Source: JABFXX01 sp964419605 (GTDB taxonomy: Bacteria > Myxococcota_A > Polyangia > Haliangiales > Haliangiaceae). Taken from it: 64,000 bases of DNA. Positions 42,541 through 52,043 of the stretch are shown piece after piece. Location: NCBI GenBank assembly GCA_964419605.1, contig CAYQQM010000011.1, positions 1 through 64,000 of the forward strand. Direction: 5' to 3'. The notes below the pieces were generated by a model. It ran no database searches, was not told where the DNA came from, and saw only the letters and a program-made list of their open reading frames with translations. The position numbers were made by a program, and so were the translations under genes. Each line of letters starts with the position of its first letter. The first letter of the stretch is position 1.

Positions 42541-45174
42541 ATGAGCAGACCTCACCGTGTGATATCGCAGCTTACAAGATTGGGTGTTGCAACAGCCTCA
42601 CTGACGGCCGCGGCTTTCGCGGTGGTCGCGTGCGGCGACAATGCCAGCACGACAATGATGCCTCCACCGGACGATGGAACGACGTACTCCGTCGGAGGCA
42701 CAGTTGTGGGGCTATCTGGCACGGGGCTCGTGCTTCAGAACAATGGCGGCAACGATTTGGCGATTGGTTCGAACGGCGCATTCGCGTTTTCCACCAAACT
42801 CGCCAAGGGCGCAGCGTTTGCAGTGACGGTAAAGACACAGCCCAGCGCTCCATCGCAATCCTGCTTGGTTAGCGCAGGCAGCGGTACGGTCGGGACCGGC
42901 AACGTCACCAGTGTGGTGGTTAATTGCGCGGCGGATCAGTTCATCGTCGGAGGCACGGTAACGGGCCTCGCAGGTAGCGGGCTTATTCTTCAGAACAACG
43001 GCGGCGCCGATGTGGTGGTCAACTCCAACGGCAGCTTCGCTTTTGCGGCGCCGATAGCGAGCGGTGGCGCCTATGCGGTTACCGTGGCGGCACAGCCGAC
43101 CAATCCAAGTCAGACCTGCGCCGTGACCAGCGGTACAGGAACGGTGGCCTCGGCGAACGTCACCAATGTCAGCGTTACGTGCACCACGAACAAATACACC
43201 ATCGGCGGCACGGTGACCGGGCTTAGCGGCACCGGGCTCGTGTTGCAGAACAATGCCGGCGACGACCTCGCGGTTGCGGCCGACGGCTCATTCACGTTTG
43301 CAAGGTCGATCGACAGCGGTGCGGCCTATGCGGTCACGGTCCAGTCTCAACCTTCGGGGCCGAGCCAAACGTGTTCCGTCACAGGAGATAGCGGCACCGT
43401 GGGCGGTGCCAACGTCACTAGCGTGGTTGTGAACTGCGCCACGAACACCTACACGATTGGCGGAACTGCCACCGGTCTGCTCGGGACTGTGGTCCTCCAG
43501 AACAATGCCGGTGACAATTTGTCGGTCAGCAGCAATGGCTCATTCGCTTTCGCGACGCCGATTTCGAGCGGCGCGGGCTATGCGGTCACGATCCTGACCC
43601 AGCCCGGCGTGCCCAGCCAAACCTGCAGCCTCACGAATGCATCCGGTACCGTCGCTGGCGCGAATGTGACCGACGTAACGCTTAGCTGCGTAACCAACAA
43701 GTTCACCGTGGGCGGTACGGTGACCGGGCTCCAGGGCACCGGGCTCATCCTGCAAGACAATAACGGCGACGACCTTGCGATTGGTGCAGACGGCACGTTC
43801 GCGTTTGCGACCGCTATTGACAGCGGTAGCACGTACTCGGTCACGGTCCTGACGCAACCCTCTGGGCTTAGCCAGACCTGCGCGGTCGCGAACGGAACCG
43901 GCACCGTCGGCGCTGGCAATGTCGTCGATGTCGCAATCACCTGCACCACCGATCAGTTCACGGTGGGCGGCACGGTGACCGGCCTTCTCGGCAGCGGTCT
44001 GGTGCTGCAAAACAACGGCGGCGACGATCTTGCCATCGCTGCCGACGGCACGTTCACGTTTGCGACTGGCGTGCTGAGCGGCAACGCCTACTCGGTCACG
44101 ATCTTGGCGCAACCGACCAACCCCAGCCAGACCTGCAGCGTGGGTGCCGGATCGGGCATGGTGACCAACGGAAACGTCGTTACGGTCGCCATCAACTGTA
44201 CGACCAACCAGTACCTCGTCGGAGGTTCGGTGACCGGCCTCGCGGGCACTGGCCTCGTGCTGCAGAACAACGCCGGCGATGACCTCACCGTCAACAGCAA
44301 CGGTTCATTCGCGTTCGCCACCCCCATCGCCAGCGGTGCGGCGTATGCCGTCACGGTCTTGACTCAGCCCACCAACCCCAGCCAGACCTGCACCGTAACC
44401 AGCGGGACCGGTACGGTAGGCGGTGCAGATGTTACGACCGTGAGCGTGAACTGCATCACGAACACCTATCTCATCGGCGGCACCGTAACCGGCCTGACCG
44501 GAACCGTGGTGCTCCGCAACAACGGTGGCGACAACCTCACCCTCAACGCCAACGGCTCGTTCAGCTTCGCCACGAGGATCGCGAGCGGCGCGGGCTACGC
44601 GGTTACGGTGTTGACCCAACCGAGCGGCCAGGTGTGTACCGTGACCAACGGTTCGGGCACGGTGGGCAGCGCGGACATTTCCAACGTCGCCGTCGCGTGC
44701 CTCAATCGGTTCTCGTTCAGCGGCATTCTGCAGAACGTGAATCTTGCCGCCACTACCGTTGGCTGGACCGAGTGCTACCGCGACCTCTACGGCAACAACA
44801 ACCTTGCTTTGGCTAACTCGATTACCACGGCGTGTACTAAGGCGAACATCATGTTGGCATGCCGTCAAACTGGGTCGGCAACCCTCACGCTCGCGGCAAA
44901 CGCGCCGCGTACGGATGTGTTCTTTGACACCGGCGCCAACAACAACGTTGTCCACAATGCCAATGGCGTGGGGTGGTACTTCAATAACAATTACTCGATG
45001 GGATTTGCACCACTCGGAGCAGCAGTACAAAGAAATTCCGCCGACGTCCTCGCCGGAGCCACCCGGTTGAGCTGGCATACCCATAACTTCTTTGGCGGCG
45101 GCTACCGCTGTGGCGACACCACGGGCCTAAATAACAGCAACGCGTGGGAGCGCATCGTCTACCAGGCCGACTAG
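42541..45174 (+). CDS. Surface lipoprotein with eight about 80-residue tandem repeats
   Basis: 877 aa. The signal peptide ends FAVVACGDN (lipobox). Eight Ig-like repeats follow, each of about 80-85 residues. A typical one reads YTIGGTVTGLSGTGLVLQNN, then a Gly/Asp loop, FATPIASGAAYAVTV, QPTNPSQTC and ANVTNVSVTC. Each repeat has a pair of cysteines that could form a disulphide. The C-terminal 155 aa (FSFSGILQNVNLAATTVGWT to the end) are a different domain of unknown function with four to five cysteines. It is probably an extracellular stalk with a terminal head. Repeat-rich DNA here could vary in copy number. A strong terminator follows. Confidence 0.85.
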   Translation: MSRPHRVISQLTRLGVATASLTAAAFAVVACGDNASTTMMPPPDDGTTYSVGGTVVGLSGTGLVLQNNGGNDLAIGSNGAFAFSTKLAKGAAFAVTVKTQPSAPSQSCLVSAGSGTVGTGNVTSVVVNCAADQFIVGGTVTGLAGSGLILQNNGGADVVVNSNGSFAFAAPIASGGAYAVTVAAQPTNPSQTCAVTSGTGTVASANVTNVSVTCTTNKYTIGGTVTGLSGTGLVLQNNAGDDLAVAADGSFTFARSIDSGAAYAVTVQSQPSGPSQTCSVTGDSGTVGGANVTSVVVNCATNTYTIGGTATGLLGTVVLQNNAGDNLSVSSNGSFAFATPISSGAGYAVTILTQPGVPSQTCSLTNASGTVAGANVTDVTLSCVTNKFTVGGTVTGLQGTGLILQDNNGDDLAIGADGTFAFATAIDSGSTYSVTVLTQPSGLSQTCAVANGTGTVGAGNVVDVAITCTTDQFTVGGTVTGLLGSGLVLQNNGGDDLAIAADGTFTFATGVLSGNAYSVTILAQPTNPSQTCSVGAGSGMVTNGNVVTVAINCTTNQYLVGGSVTGLAGTGLVLQNNAGDDLTVNSNGSFAFATPIASGAAYAVTVLTQPTNPSQTCTVTSGTGTVGGADVTTVSVNCITNTYLIGGTVTGLTGTVVLRNNGGDNLTLNANGSFSFATRIASGAGYAVTVLTQPSGQVCTVTNGSGTVGSADISNVAVACLNRFSFSGILQNVNLAATTVGWTECYRDLYGNNNLALANSITTACTKANIMLACRQTGSATLTLAANAPRTDVFFDTGANNNVVHNANGVGWYFNNNYSMGFAPLGAAVQRNSADVLAGATRLSWHTHNFFGGGYRCGDTTGLNNSNAWERIVYQAD

Positions 45175-45199
45175 GTAGGCGCCTCTGACGACGCCGTAG

Positions 45200-45245
45200 C
45201 CGCCTCTGCACGAGCAACTGGTCGTGTAGAGGCGGTGGTGTTTTC
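45200..45245 (+). terminator. Rho-independent terminator after the repeat lipoprotein
   Basis: A 14-bp stem (CCGCCTCTGCACGA / TCGTGTAGAGGCGG, one G-U pair) with an 8-base loop is followed by TGGTGTTTT. It lies 25 bp after the stop and 45 bp before the end of the convergent dehydrogenase gene, so it may serve both. Confidence 0.75.
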
Positions 45246-45289
45246 GGATGGTGTCCCGTACCCCGACGAATAGGGAAGGGAGCCTGATT

Positions 45290-46453
45290 TCAGGATTGCC
45301 GCTTGGTGGTCGAGTCCAGTTGCGAGTCGACCTCGTCGCGGATCGCAGCGGCGACCGCGGAGCGGGAGGACGATCCGCCCAGATCGGCGGTGAGTGGGTG
45401 TCCTCGCTTCACGAGCGCTGCGATCACCGCTGCAATTGTACGTGAGCAGGAGGAGAGTCGCTCGTCTTCGAATCGCGCCCCGAGCCAAGCGAGGGCTTCG
45501 CTCGTGGCGAGGTACATCGCCATCGGATTGGCTAAATCTTTGCCTGCCAGGGGCGGTGCGGAGCCGTGGATCGGTTCGAACATTGCGTGGTCGTCTCCGA
45601 CGTTGCAGCCGACCGCCATGCCCATGCCGCCTTGCATAATCGACGCGAGGTCCGTCAGAATGTCGCCGAACATATTCGTGGTCACGCACACGTCGTAGCG
45701 CTGGGGTTGGGTCAGTACCTGCATGGCAAAGGCATCGACGATCGCGACGTCGGGTTCCACGTCCGGGAATTGCCGCGCAACCTCGTGAAACACGTCGAGA
45801 AATAGGCGGCACCCATGTAGGACGTTGTGTTTGACGATACAGGTGACACGTTTTTTTGCATCGCTAGGCGCGCCCTTGGCGCGAGACCGCGACAACTCGA
45901 ATGCGCGCCGGATCACGCGCTCCGAGGCGCGCCGGGTGATTACCCGAATGTCGGTAGCTCGCTCATCGCAGCGTTCGCCGAGCCCGGAGTACAGACCCTC
46001 GGTGTTCTCGCGCACGAACACCATATCGACCTCGGTGGACTGCCACACCGTGGCGAAATTTCCGCCGATGCGGTGCTGCGTGCCTGGCAAACAGCGGACC
46101 GGCCGGATGTTTGCGTACAGGTCCAGTTCCATTCGGTTGCCGATGACGGCCGAATACCCGGCCATCTTTCCGTTGGCCATCGTTACCGGCTTGCCGTCAG
46201 CACCGTTCCACCCAACGGCTCCGAGCAAGATCGCATCCGCCGCGCGGCAGCGATCCGGTGCGTCCTCGGGCCAGTCGCGTTCGCCGTTTTTGAGAAAGAA
46301 TCGGCCGCCGCAAGGGATTTCATCGATCGCAAAGCGAACGCCGATCGCCCCGCCGAGGCGTTCGAGCAACGCACGTGCTTCCGCCGCGACTTCGACGCCG
46401 ATGCCGTCGCCCGGTAACACGGCCACGTGGTAGGTTGACTTCGCGGTGCTCAT
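45290..46453 (-). CDS. Isocitrate/isopropylmalate dehydrogenase family protein
   Basis: 387 aa from the ATG at 46453 (MSTAKSTYHVAVLPGDGIGV). This family oxidises a beta-hydroxy acid with NAD(P), e.g. 3-isopropylmalate or isocitrate. Motifs: LPGDGIGVEV, VRENTEGLYSG and MFGDILTDLASIMQGGMGMA with the metal-binding Asp, then EPIHGSAPPLAGKDLANP. The substrate loop region (IVKHNVLHGCRLFLDVFHEV) differs from textbook LeuB and Icd, so I do not assign a substrate. No leu genes are adjacent. It is divergent from pyrG. Confidence 0.85.
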   Translation of the reverse strand: MSTAKSTYHVAVLPGDGIGVEVAAEARALLERLGGAIGVRFAIDEIPCGGRFFLKNGERDWPEDAPDRCRAADAILLGAVGWNGADGKPVTMANGKMAGYSAVIGNRMELDLYANIRPVRCLPGTQHRIGGNFATVWQSTEVDMVFVRENTEGLYSGLGERCDERATDIRVITRRASERVIRRAFELSRSRAKGAPSDAKKRVTCIVKHNVLHGCRLFLDVFHEVARQFPDVEPDVAIVDAFAMQVLTQPQRYDVCVTTNMFGDILTDLASIMQGGMGMAVGCNVGDDHAMFEPIHGSAPPLAGKDLANPMAMYLATSEALAWLGARFEDERLSSCSRTIAAVIAALVKRGHPLTADLGGSSSRSAVAAAIRDEVDSQLDSTTKRQS

Positions 46454-46580
46454 CGCCCCGGGGCAGCCTACCATTCATGCCGCCCCACGGATCTAGCAGG
46501 TAGTTCGGTTGTTTTTCGACGTTGCAATCGGGTAGAAACCTACCGGCGCGCAAGCGGATTTCGCGCCACGAGAGGTTGTC

Positions 46581-48194
46581 ATGGCGCAGCAAACCAAGTT
46601 CGTGTTTGTGACCGGGGGCGTCGTGTCGTCGCTCGGCAAGGGCATGGTCTCAGCGTCCATCGGCGCGCTCATGGAGAATCGCGGTCTCAAGGTCGCGAAT
46701 ATGAAGCTGGATCCGTACATCAACGTCGATCCAGGGACGATGAACCCGACCCAGCACGGGGAAGTATTTGTGACCGATGACGGAGCGGAGACCGACCTCG
46801 ATCTCGGCCACTACGAGCGGTTTGTGTCTACGAGAATGTCGCGGCTCAACAACATCACGACCGGTCAGGTGTATTCGAGCGTCATCGGCAAAGAGCGGCG
46901 CGGTGAATATTTGGGCTCCACGGTTCAGGTAATTCCGCACATCACCGACGAGATCAAGAGTCGAATCCAGCGCTGTGCGGAGGGGCTCGACGTACTCGTT
47001 GTGGAGGTTGGCGGGACCGTCGGCGACATCGAATCGCTACCGTTCCTCGAGGCGGTGCGCCAATTGCGCATCGAACTCGGCGCCCAGAACTCCGTGAGCG
47101 TCCACCTAACGCTGGTGCCGCATATTCGCGCAGCGGGGGAGTTCAAGACCAAGCCAACGCAGCACTCGGTGCAAAAGCTGCGAGAAATCGGCATCCAGTG
47201 CGACGTACTGGTGGTGCGCTGCGAGCAGAAGCTGGCCGAGGAGCCGCTCAAGAAGATGGCGATGTTCTGTTCCGTGGCCCCCGACGCGGTATTTCAGTCG
47301 ATCGACGTCGACACCGTGTATCGGTTGCCGCTGATGCTAGCCCAGCAAGGGCTGGATCAGAAGTTGGCCGCGCTGCTCAACATCTGGTCGAGGGCTTCGC
47401 GGCTCGACGCATGGGAGAGAGTGGTTGCACGCATTACCGAGCCGAAGCGCAAGGTGACCGTTGCGTTTGTAGGTAAGTACGTTCAACTGGTCGAAAGCTA
47501 CAAGAGCCTTAACGAAGCTCTGCTGCACGGGGGAATCGCGAACGACTGTCAGGTCGAAATCCGCCACCTTGACAGCGAGGTGTTCGAAAGCGGCGATGGT
47601 TCGGCACTCGGCTCGTACGATGGAATTCTGGTGGCTCCCGGGTTCGGGGCCCGCGGGACCGAGGGGAAGATCGCAGCCGTACGGTATGCGCGCGAACACC
47701 GCGTTCCGTACTTCGGCATTTGCCTCGGGATGCAAATGGCGTGCATCGAATTTGCTCGCAATGTGTGCGGTCTCCAGCGAGCCAATTCGACGGAGATCGA
47801 TCCGAGCACGCCGCACCCAGTCGTCGATCTCATGCCAGATCAGCGGGGCGTGACCGACAAGGGGGCGACCATGCGTCTGGGGGCCTATCCCTGCGTATTA
47901 ACCCCGGGGACCAAGGCCCATGCTGCGTATGGCGCAGCCGAGATCAGCGAACGTCACCGCCACCGCTGGGAGGTGAATAACAACTACCGCGACGCATTGG
48001 AGCGACACGGCATGGTGCTGACTGGATTGTCCCCGGATGGCCGGTTGGTCGAAATGATCGAACTGCCTAACCATCCGTATTTCGTCGCCTGCCAGTTTCA
48101 CCCGGAGTTCAAGTCCCGCCCGAGCGACCCCCATCCGCTGTTCACCCGCTTCATCCGGGCGGCCGTAGAGTTTCAGGCGCAGCGAAATCCGTAA
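46581..48194 (+). CDS. pyrG: CTP synthase
   Basis: 537 aa, normal length. It makes CTP from UTP with glutamine as nitrogen donor. The synthase domain starts KFVFVTGGVVSSLGKGMVSA; the glutaminase domain has the catalytic Cys in YFGICLGMQMA and His/Glu in HPEFKSRP. AGAGG lies 6 bases before the ATG. It is followed after 169 bp by rpoN. Confidence 0.97.
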   Translation: MAQQTKFVFVTGGVVSSLGKGMVSASIGALMENRGLKVANMKLDPYINVDPGTMNPTQHGEVFVTDDGAETDLDLGHYERFVSTRMSRLNNITTGQVYSSVIGKERRGEYLGSTVQVIPHITDEIKSRIQRCAEGLDVLVVEVGGTVGDIESLPFLEAVRQLRIELGAQNSVSVHLTLVPHIRAAGEFKTKPTQHSVQKLREIGIQCDVLVVRCEQKLAEEPLKKMAMFCSVAPDAVFQSIDVDTVYRLPLMLAQQGLDQKLAALLNIWSRASRLDAWERVVARITEPKRKVTVAFVGKYVQLVESYKSLNEALLHGGIANDCQVEIRHLDSEVFESGDGSALGSYDGILVAPGFGARGTEGKIAAVRYAREHRVPYFGICLGMQMACIEFARNVCGLQRANSTEIDPSTPHPVVDLMPDQRGVTDKGATMRLGAYPCVLTPGTKAHAAYGAAEISERHRHRWEVNNNYRDALERHGMVLTGLSPDGRLVEMIELPNHPYFVACQFHPEFKSRPSDPHPLFTRFIRAAVEFQAQRNP

Positions 48195-48363
48195 TATTGG
48201 CGCCCAGGTCGGGGGCCAGCCGTTGCAGGCAAGACCCGGGCCATCCGACGCGATTCGCCTCTTTACAAGCTACTGCTTTGGGCGTAGGCTTACATTCAAG
48301 CATCGTACCAGGTACAACTGAGCGATGTTCACGTTTGTAACTAACTGGAAGTAAGGAGAAATC

Positions 48364-49860
48364 ATGGCGATGGAGATGCGGCAGGAATTGAAGCTCTCCC
48401 AGCAGCTGGTGATGACTCCCCAGTTGCAGCAAGCGATCCGTTTGCTGCAGCTGTCTCGCATGGAATTGGCAGATCTCGTGCATGAGGAGATGCTTGAGAA
48501 CCCGATTCTTGACGATGAAATGGACCTGGAAAACGAGCGAAGCGGCGCTCTAGACGTGCTCGGATCCCAGGAACAGGCGGATCACCAGATGGAGAGCCAG
48601 GGCCTGTCCACAGAGACCCCGCTACCCGACTCGGTTGTCGACGGGGTTGCTCAGACGGAGATCAAGGGCGACGCGACGGCAATAGCTGAAATTGATTGGG
48701 AAAATTACTTAGATAACTACTCGATGGGGCCGCCGATGCCGGCGTTCCGCGGCGACAGCGAGGAGATGCCATCGCTGGAAGCCACGCTCACCAAGCCGCC
48801 GAGTCTGCACGACCACCTGGCGTGGCAGCTCAAGATGGCTGACCTGCGACCGGAGCAGCTCGAAATCGGCATGGCCATTTTGGGAAACATCGATGCGGAC
48901 GGATACTTCAAGGATCCGCCTATTGAAGAGCTGGCGGCCGATCTGGGGGCAGATCCGGAGGCGTGCGAGGTTGTGCTCGAGAAGATTCAATCCTTTGACC
49001 CGACGGGAGTGGGGGCGCGGTCACTCGCAGAATGCATGTTGATTCAGTGCATCGCGGCGGAACAAGACGACGACCTGTGCGTCAAAATGATCAAAAGCCA
49101 CCTCGGCAACCTGGAAAAGAAGAACTATCAGGCGATCGCGAAGGACCTAAAGCAACCGCTTGAGGAGATCTACGAAGCTGCCAAAGTGATCATGGAGTTC
49201 GATCCTCGTCCAGGGCGACAGTACTCCTCTGACGAACCGCACTACGTTACTCCCGATGTTTACATTCACAAAGTTGGTGACAAGTATTTCGTCGTCCCAA
49301 ACGATGATGGGCTGCCGAAGCTGAAAATCTCTGGTTTTTACAAGAACGCGATGGGCTCGGGGGCAGCTGGCAAAGACTACGTGCAGGACAAGCTGCGTTC
49401 TGCGCAGTGGCTCATCAAGTCGATCCAGCAGCGGCAGCGCACGATCGTCAGGGTCGCCGAATCGATTCTGAAGTTTCAGCGGGAGTTCTTCGACAAGGGC
49501 ATCGCTCACCTAAAGCCGCTGATCTTGCGCGATGTCGCCGACGACATCGGCATGCACGAATCGACTGTTTCGCGGGTGACGACGTCGAAATACGTCCACA
49601 CGCCCCAGGGAATCTTTGAACTGAAGTTTTTCTTCAATAGCAGTATCGCGCGCACGAACGGTGAGGACCTTGCGTCGCAGGCTGTCAAGTCGAAGATTAA
49701 GGAACTGGTATCGGGCGAGGACGTCAAGCACCCCCACTCCGATCAGAAGATCGTCGAGTTGCTGAAAAAGAGCGGGATCGACATTGCGAGGCGAACGGTA
49801 GCGAAGTACCGAGAGCAACTCGGCATTCTCTCGAGCTCGAAGCGCAAGCAGGTATTTTGA
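48364..49860 (+). CDS. rpoN: RNA polymerase sigma-54 factor
   Basis: 498 aa with an AAGGAG ribosome site before the ATG. Region I is Gln/Leu-rich (KLSQQLVMTPQLQQAIRLLQ), and an acidic linker follows. The core-binding domain holds NIDADGYF and PTGVGARSLAECMLIQC. The helix-turn-helix and RpoN box (ARRTVAKYREQLGI) are at the C-terminus. It directs polymerase to -24/-12 promoters with enhancer-binding ATPases. It heads the hpf-ptsN-hprK-rapZ-ptsH-ptsI block. Confidence 0.97.
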   Translation: MAMEMRQELKLSQQLVMTPQLQQAIRLLQLSRMELADLVHEEMLENPILDDEMDLENERSGALDVLGSQEQADHQMESQGLSTETPLPDSVVDGVAQTEIKGDATAIAEIDWENYLDNYSMGPPMPAFRGDSEEMPSLEATLTKPPSLHDHLAWQLKMADLRPEQLEIGMAILGNIDADGYFKDPPIEELAADLGADPEACEVVLEKIQSFDPTGVGARSLAECMLIQCIAAEQDDDLCVKMIKSHLGNLEKKNYQAIAKDLKQPLEEIYEAAKVIMEFDPRPGRQYSSDEPHYVTPDVYIHKVGDKYFVVPNDDGLPKLKISGFYKNAMGSGAAGKDYVQDKLRSAQWLIKSIQQRQRTIVRVAESILKFQREFFDKGIAHLKPLILRDVADDIGMHESTVSRVTTSKYVHTPQGIFELKFFFNSSIARTNGEDLASQAVKSKIKELVSGEDVKHPHSDQKIVELLKKSGIDIARRTVAKYREQLGILSSSKRKQVF

Positions 49861-49951
49861 GCTTTCGGGCTGCGTCGTTTATCCACGCCATTGAAGGTCG
49901 ATCTTCCGCGCACGTGCAGTACAATGAGGCTGGAAATACCAGGAGGATTCG

Positions 49952-50557
49952 ATGCAATTCGCGGTGACGTTCCGCCACATGGAACCGACCGATGCCCTGA
50001 AAAACTACGCACGCGAACGAATGGAAAGGGTTCGCAAGTACTTGCCCGATCCGATCTCCTGTCATGTCGTATTGTCGACGGAGCGACACAACCATCGTAT
50101 CGATGTGACGTTTCAACTTCACAATGGGTTGTCTATCGCGGGACACGAAACGACCGAGAACATGTACAGCTCCATCGATCTCTGTATCGCCAAGATCGAA
50201 CGGCAGGTACGCAAATACAAAGGCAAGCTCGAGGGAATGCGCGCTCGGCCACATCACGTGGTTGCGTTGCCATGGTCGCACTCGATCATCGATGAGGCAT
50301 TTCACGACGCCAAGCCTGCCCGCCCGGTGGATGTCAATGGCCACGCCGAAACCCGGCAGCCGGAGTTTCAGGTCGTAAAGACCGAAAAATTTCATGCTCA
50401 GCCGATGTCGGTTTCAGAGGCATGCGTTCAGCTCAATCTGCTGAATGAACCCTTTCTTGTATTCCGACTTGACAGCGACGGTCACAACGTCGCAGTTGTG
50501 TATAAGCGGCAAGATGGCAGCTACGGACTCATCGAGACACCGTCGCCGACGCCATAA
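49952..50557 (+). CDS. hpf: Ribosome hibernation-promoting factor, long form
   Basis: 201 aa with a strong CAGGAGG ribosome site. The N-terminal 100 residues (MQFAVTFRHMEPTDALKNYA) are the S30AE fold that binds the 30S decoding site. The C-terminal 60 residues (FHAQPMSVSEACVQLNLLNE, FLVFRLDSD) are the dimerisation domain of long HPF, which forms 100S ribosomes by itself. It is between rpoN and ptsN, as in many proteobacteria, although there the short form is usual. Confidence 0.95.
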   Translation: MQFAVTFRHMEPTDALKNYARERMERVRKYLPDPISCHVVLSTERHNHRIDVTFQLHNGLSIAGHETTENMYSSIDLCIAKIERQVRKYKGKLEGMRARPHHVVALPWSHSIIDEAFHDAKPARPVDVNGHAETRQPEFQVVKTEKFHAQPMSVSEACVQLNLLNEPFLVFRLDSDGHNVAVVYKRQDGSYGLIETPSPTP

Positions 50558-50605
50558 AGCGCGGACCCCGTTCGGACGGACCAATGGTAGGATGCTAACG
50601 GCGCC

Positions 50606-51067
50606 ATGAAGATCGTCGACCTGATTAAGCGCGACATGATCATTCCTGCGCTCGGAGCTTCCAGCAAGAAGGCGCTTCTGGAGGAGCTGGCCTCCTACAT
50701 GGCCGAACATCATCCGCGCATCGATGGTGCAGCCCTTTCCCGGGTGCTCGTTGAACGCGAATTGCTCGCCTCCACGGCGATTGGGGAAGGAGTCGCGATT
50801 CCGCATGGCAAGCTCGGTTCGGTAAGCGAGATCGTTGCATGCCTGGGGCGAGTTCCGTCTGGGATCGAGTTCGATTCGATGGACGGCCAACCGACCTACT
50901 TGTTCTTTGTGTTGGTTGCGCCTGAATCGTCGACTGGAGCTCACCTCAAGGCTCTCGCGCGCATTAGCCGCGTTTTTAAGGACGGCAATTTTCGCCGGCG
51001 CTTGCTCGCAGCGCCCAACGCAGAGGCAATGTACAACGTAGTGGCAGAAGAGGACGCAAAGTACTGA
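50606..51067 (+). CDS. ptsN: PTS-Ntr EIIA component PtsN
   Basis: 153 aa. EIIA of the fructose/nitrogen class; the active-site histidine is in GVAIPHGKLG. Phosphorylated via EI and HPr, it controls potassium uptake, stress and sigma-54-linked processes in other bacteria. TAGGAT lies 12 bases upstream of the ATG and could be a promoter box. The next gene is HPr kinase. Confidence 0.93.
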   Translation: MKIVDLIKRDMIIPALGASSKKALLEELASYMAEHHPRIDGAALSRVLVERELLASTAIGEGVAIPHGKLGSVSEIVACLGRVPSGIEFDSMDGQPTYLFFVLVAPESSTGAHLKALARISRVFKDGNFRRRLLAAPNAEAMYNVVAEEDAKY

Positions 51068-51116
51068 GGCCCCTTATGCAAGCGTTCTCACTGCGCATAG
51101 ACTGTCGGGGATCCAG

Positions 51117-52043
51117 GTGGTAGCGATCTCTGAGCTGGTCGAGCGGACGGAGCTGGGCGTCAGTGTAATCGCTGGTCGGGTCGGGCTGACCCGTACCGTG
51201 GCTGTGCCACGGATTCAAAAGCCTGGGCTGGCGCTGACAGGGTGGCCGGAGCAACTGCATCGAGGGCGCGTTCTCGTGCTTGGAGGTACCGAGCTGGATT
51301 ACCTTCGAGATCAAGCACTTGCACGCGATCTTGGGATTTCAACGCTGCTGGGCAGCGATCCGGCGTGCATCGTGGTGTGTCGCGGCCTTGTTCCTCCGGT
51401 CGAGCTTGTGACAGCGGCGGAGACCCATGGGGTGCCTCTGCTAGTGTCGGTACTTTCGACGGCGGAGTTTATCGCCTTGGTGACAGCTTGGATGGCAGAT
51501 CGACTTGCTCCGTCCATGCAGCTGCACGGGGTGCTGCTCGATGTCCTTGGTATCGGCGTGCTCATGGTCGGCAAGAGCGGGATCGGGAAGAGCGAGACCG
51601 CGCTGGACCTTGTCGTGCGGGGCCACTGTCTGGTCGCCGACGACACCATTGTCGTACGGCGTCACGGTGCACAGCTGTCTGGAAGAGGTGGCGTTTTGGT
51701 TGGGCACCACATGGAGATTCGAGGCCTTGGCATAATCAACATCAAGGACTTATTTGGAATTTCGTCGGTACGCGAGGCAAAAGTAATCGACCTGGTAGTC
51801 GAGCTGCACGAATGGGACGCGGACGCTGAATACGATCGCATCGGGGTTGAAGATGTGGTCGAGCGACTGTTGGACGTGGCGATTCCCAAGCTGCGGCTTC
51901 CCGTTCGGCCTGGCCGCAACATCGCGACACTCATCGAAGTTGCGGTTCGCAACCAACTACTCAAGGCGCAAGGCATTCATTCGGCACGCGCGTTTCGCGA
52001 TCGACTGCATCGGGCACTACTTCAAGGGGCCACGGACGGCTGA
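51117..52043 (+). CDS. hprK: HPr kinase/phosphorylase
   Basis: 308 aa. The GTG start at 51117 gives MVAISELVERTELGVSVIAG. The P-loop GKSGIGKSE, LVADDTIVVRR and the signature GLGIINIKDLFGISSV identify HprK, which phosphorylates or dephosphorylates HPr on a regulatory serine. The N-terminal DRTGG-like domain is present. The stop shares a base with the start of rapZ. The target serine is present in the ptsH gene of this cluster. Confidence 0.96.
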   Translation: MVAISELVERTELGVSVIAGRVGLTRTVAVPRIQKPGLALTGWPEQLHRGRVLVLGGTELDYLRDQALARDLGISTLLGSDPACIVVCRGLVPPVELVTAAETHGVPLLVSVLSTAEFIALVTAWMADRLAPSMQLHGVLLDVLGIGVLMVGKSGIGKSETALDLVVRGHCLVADDTIVVRRHGAQLSGRGGVLVGHHMEIRGLGIINIKDLFGISSVREAKVIDLVVELHEWDADAEYDRIGVEDVVERLLDVAIPKLRLPVRPGRNIATLIEVAVRNQLLKAQGIHSARAFRDRLHRALLQGATDG

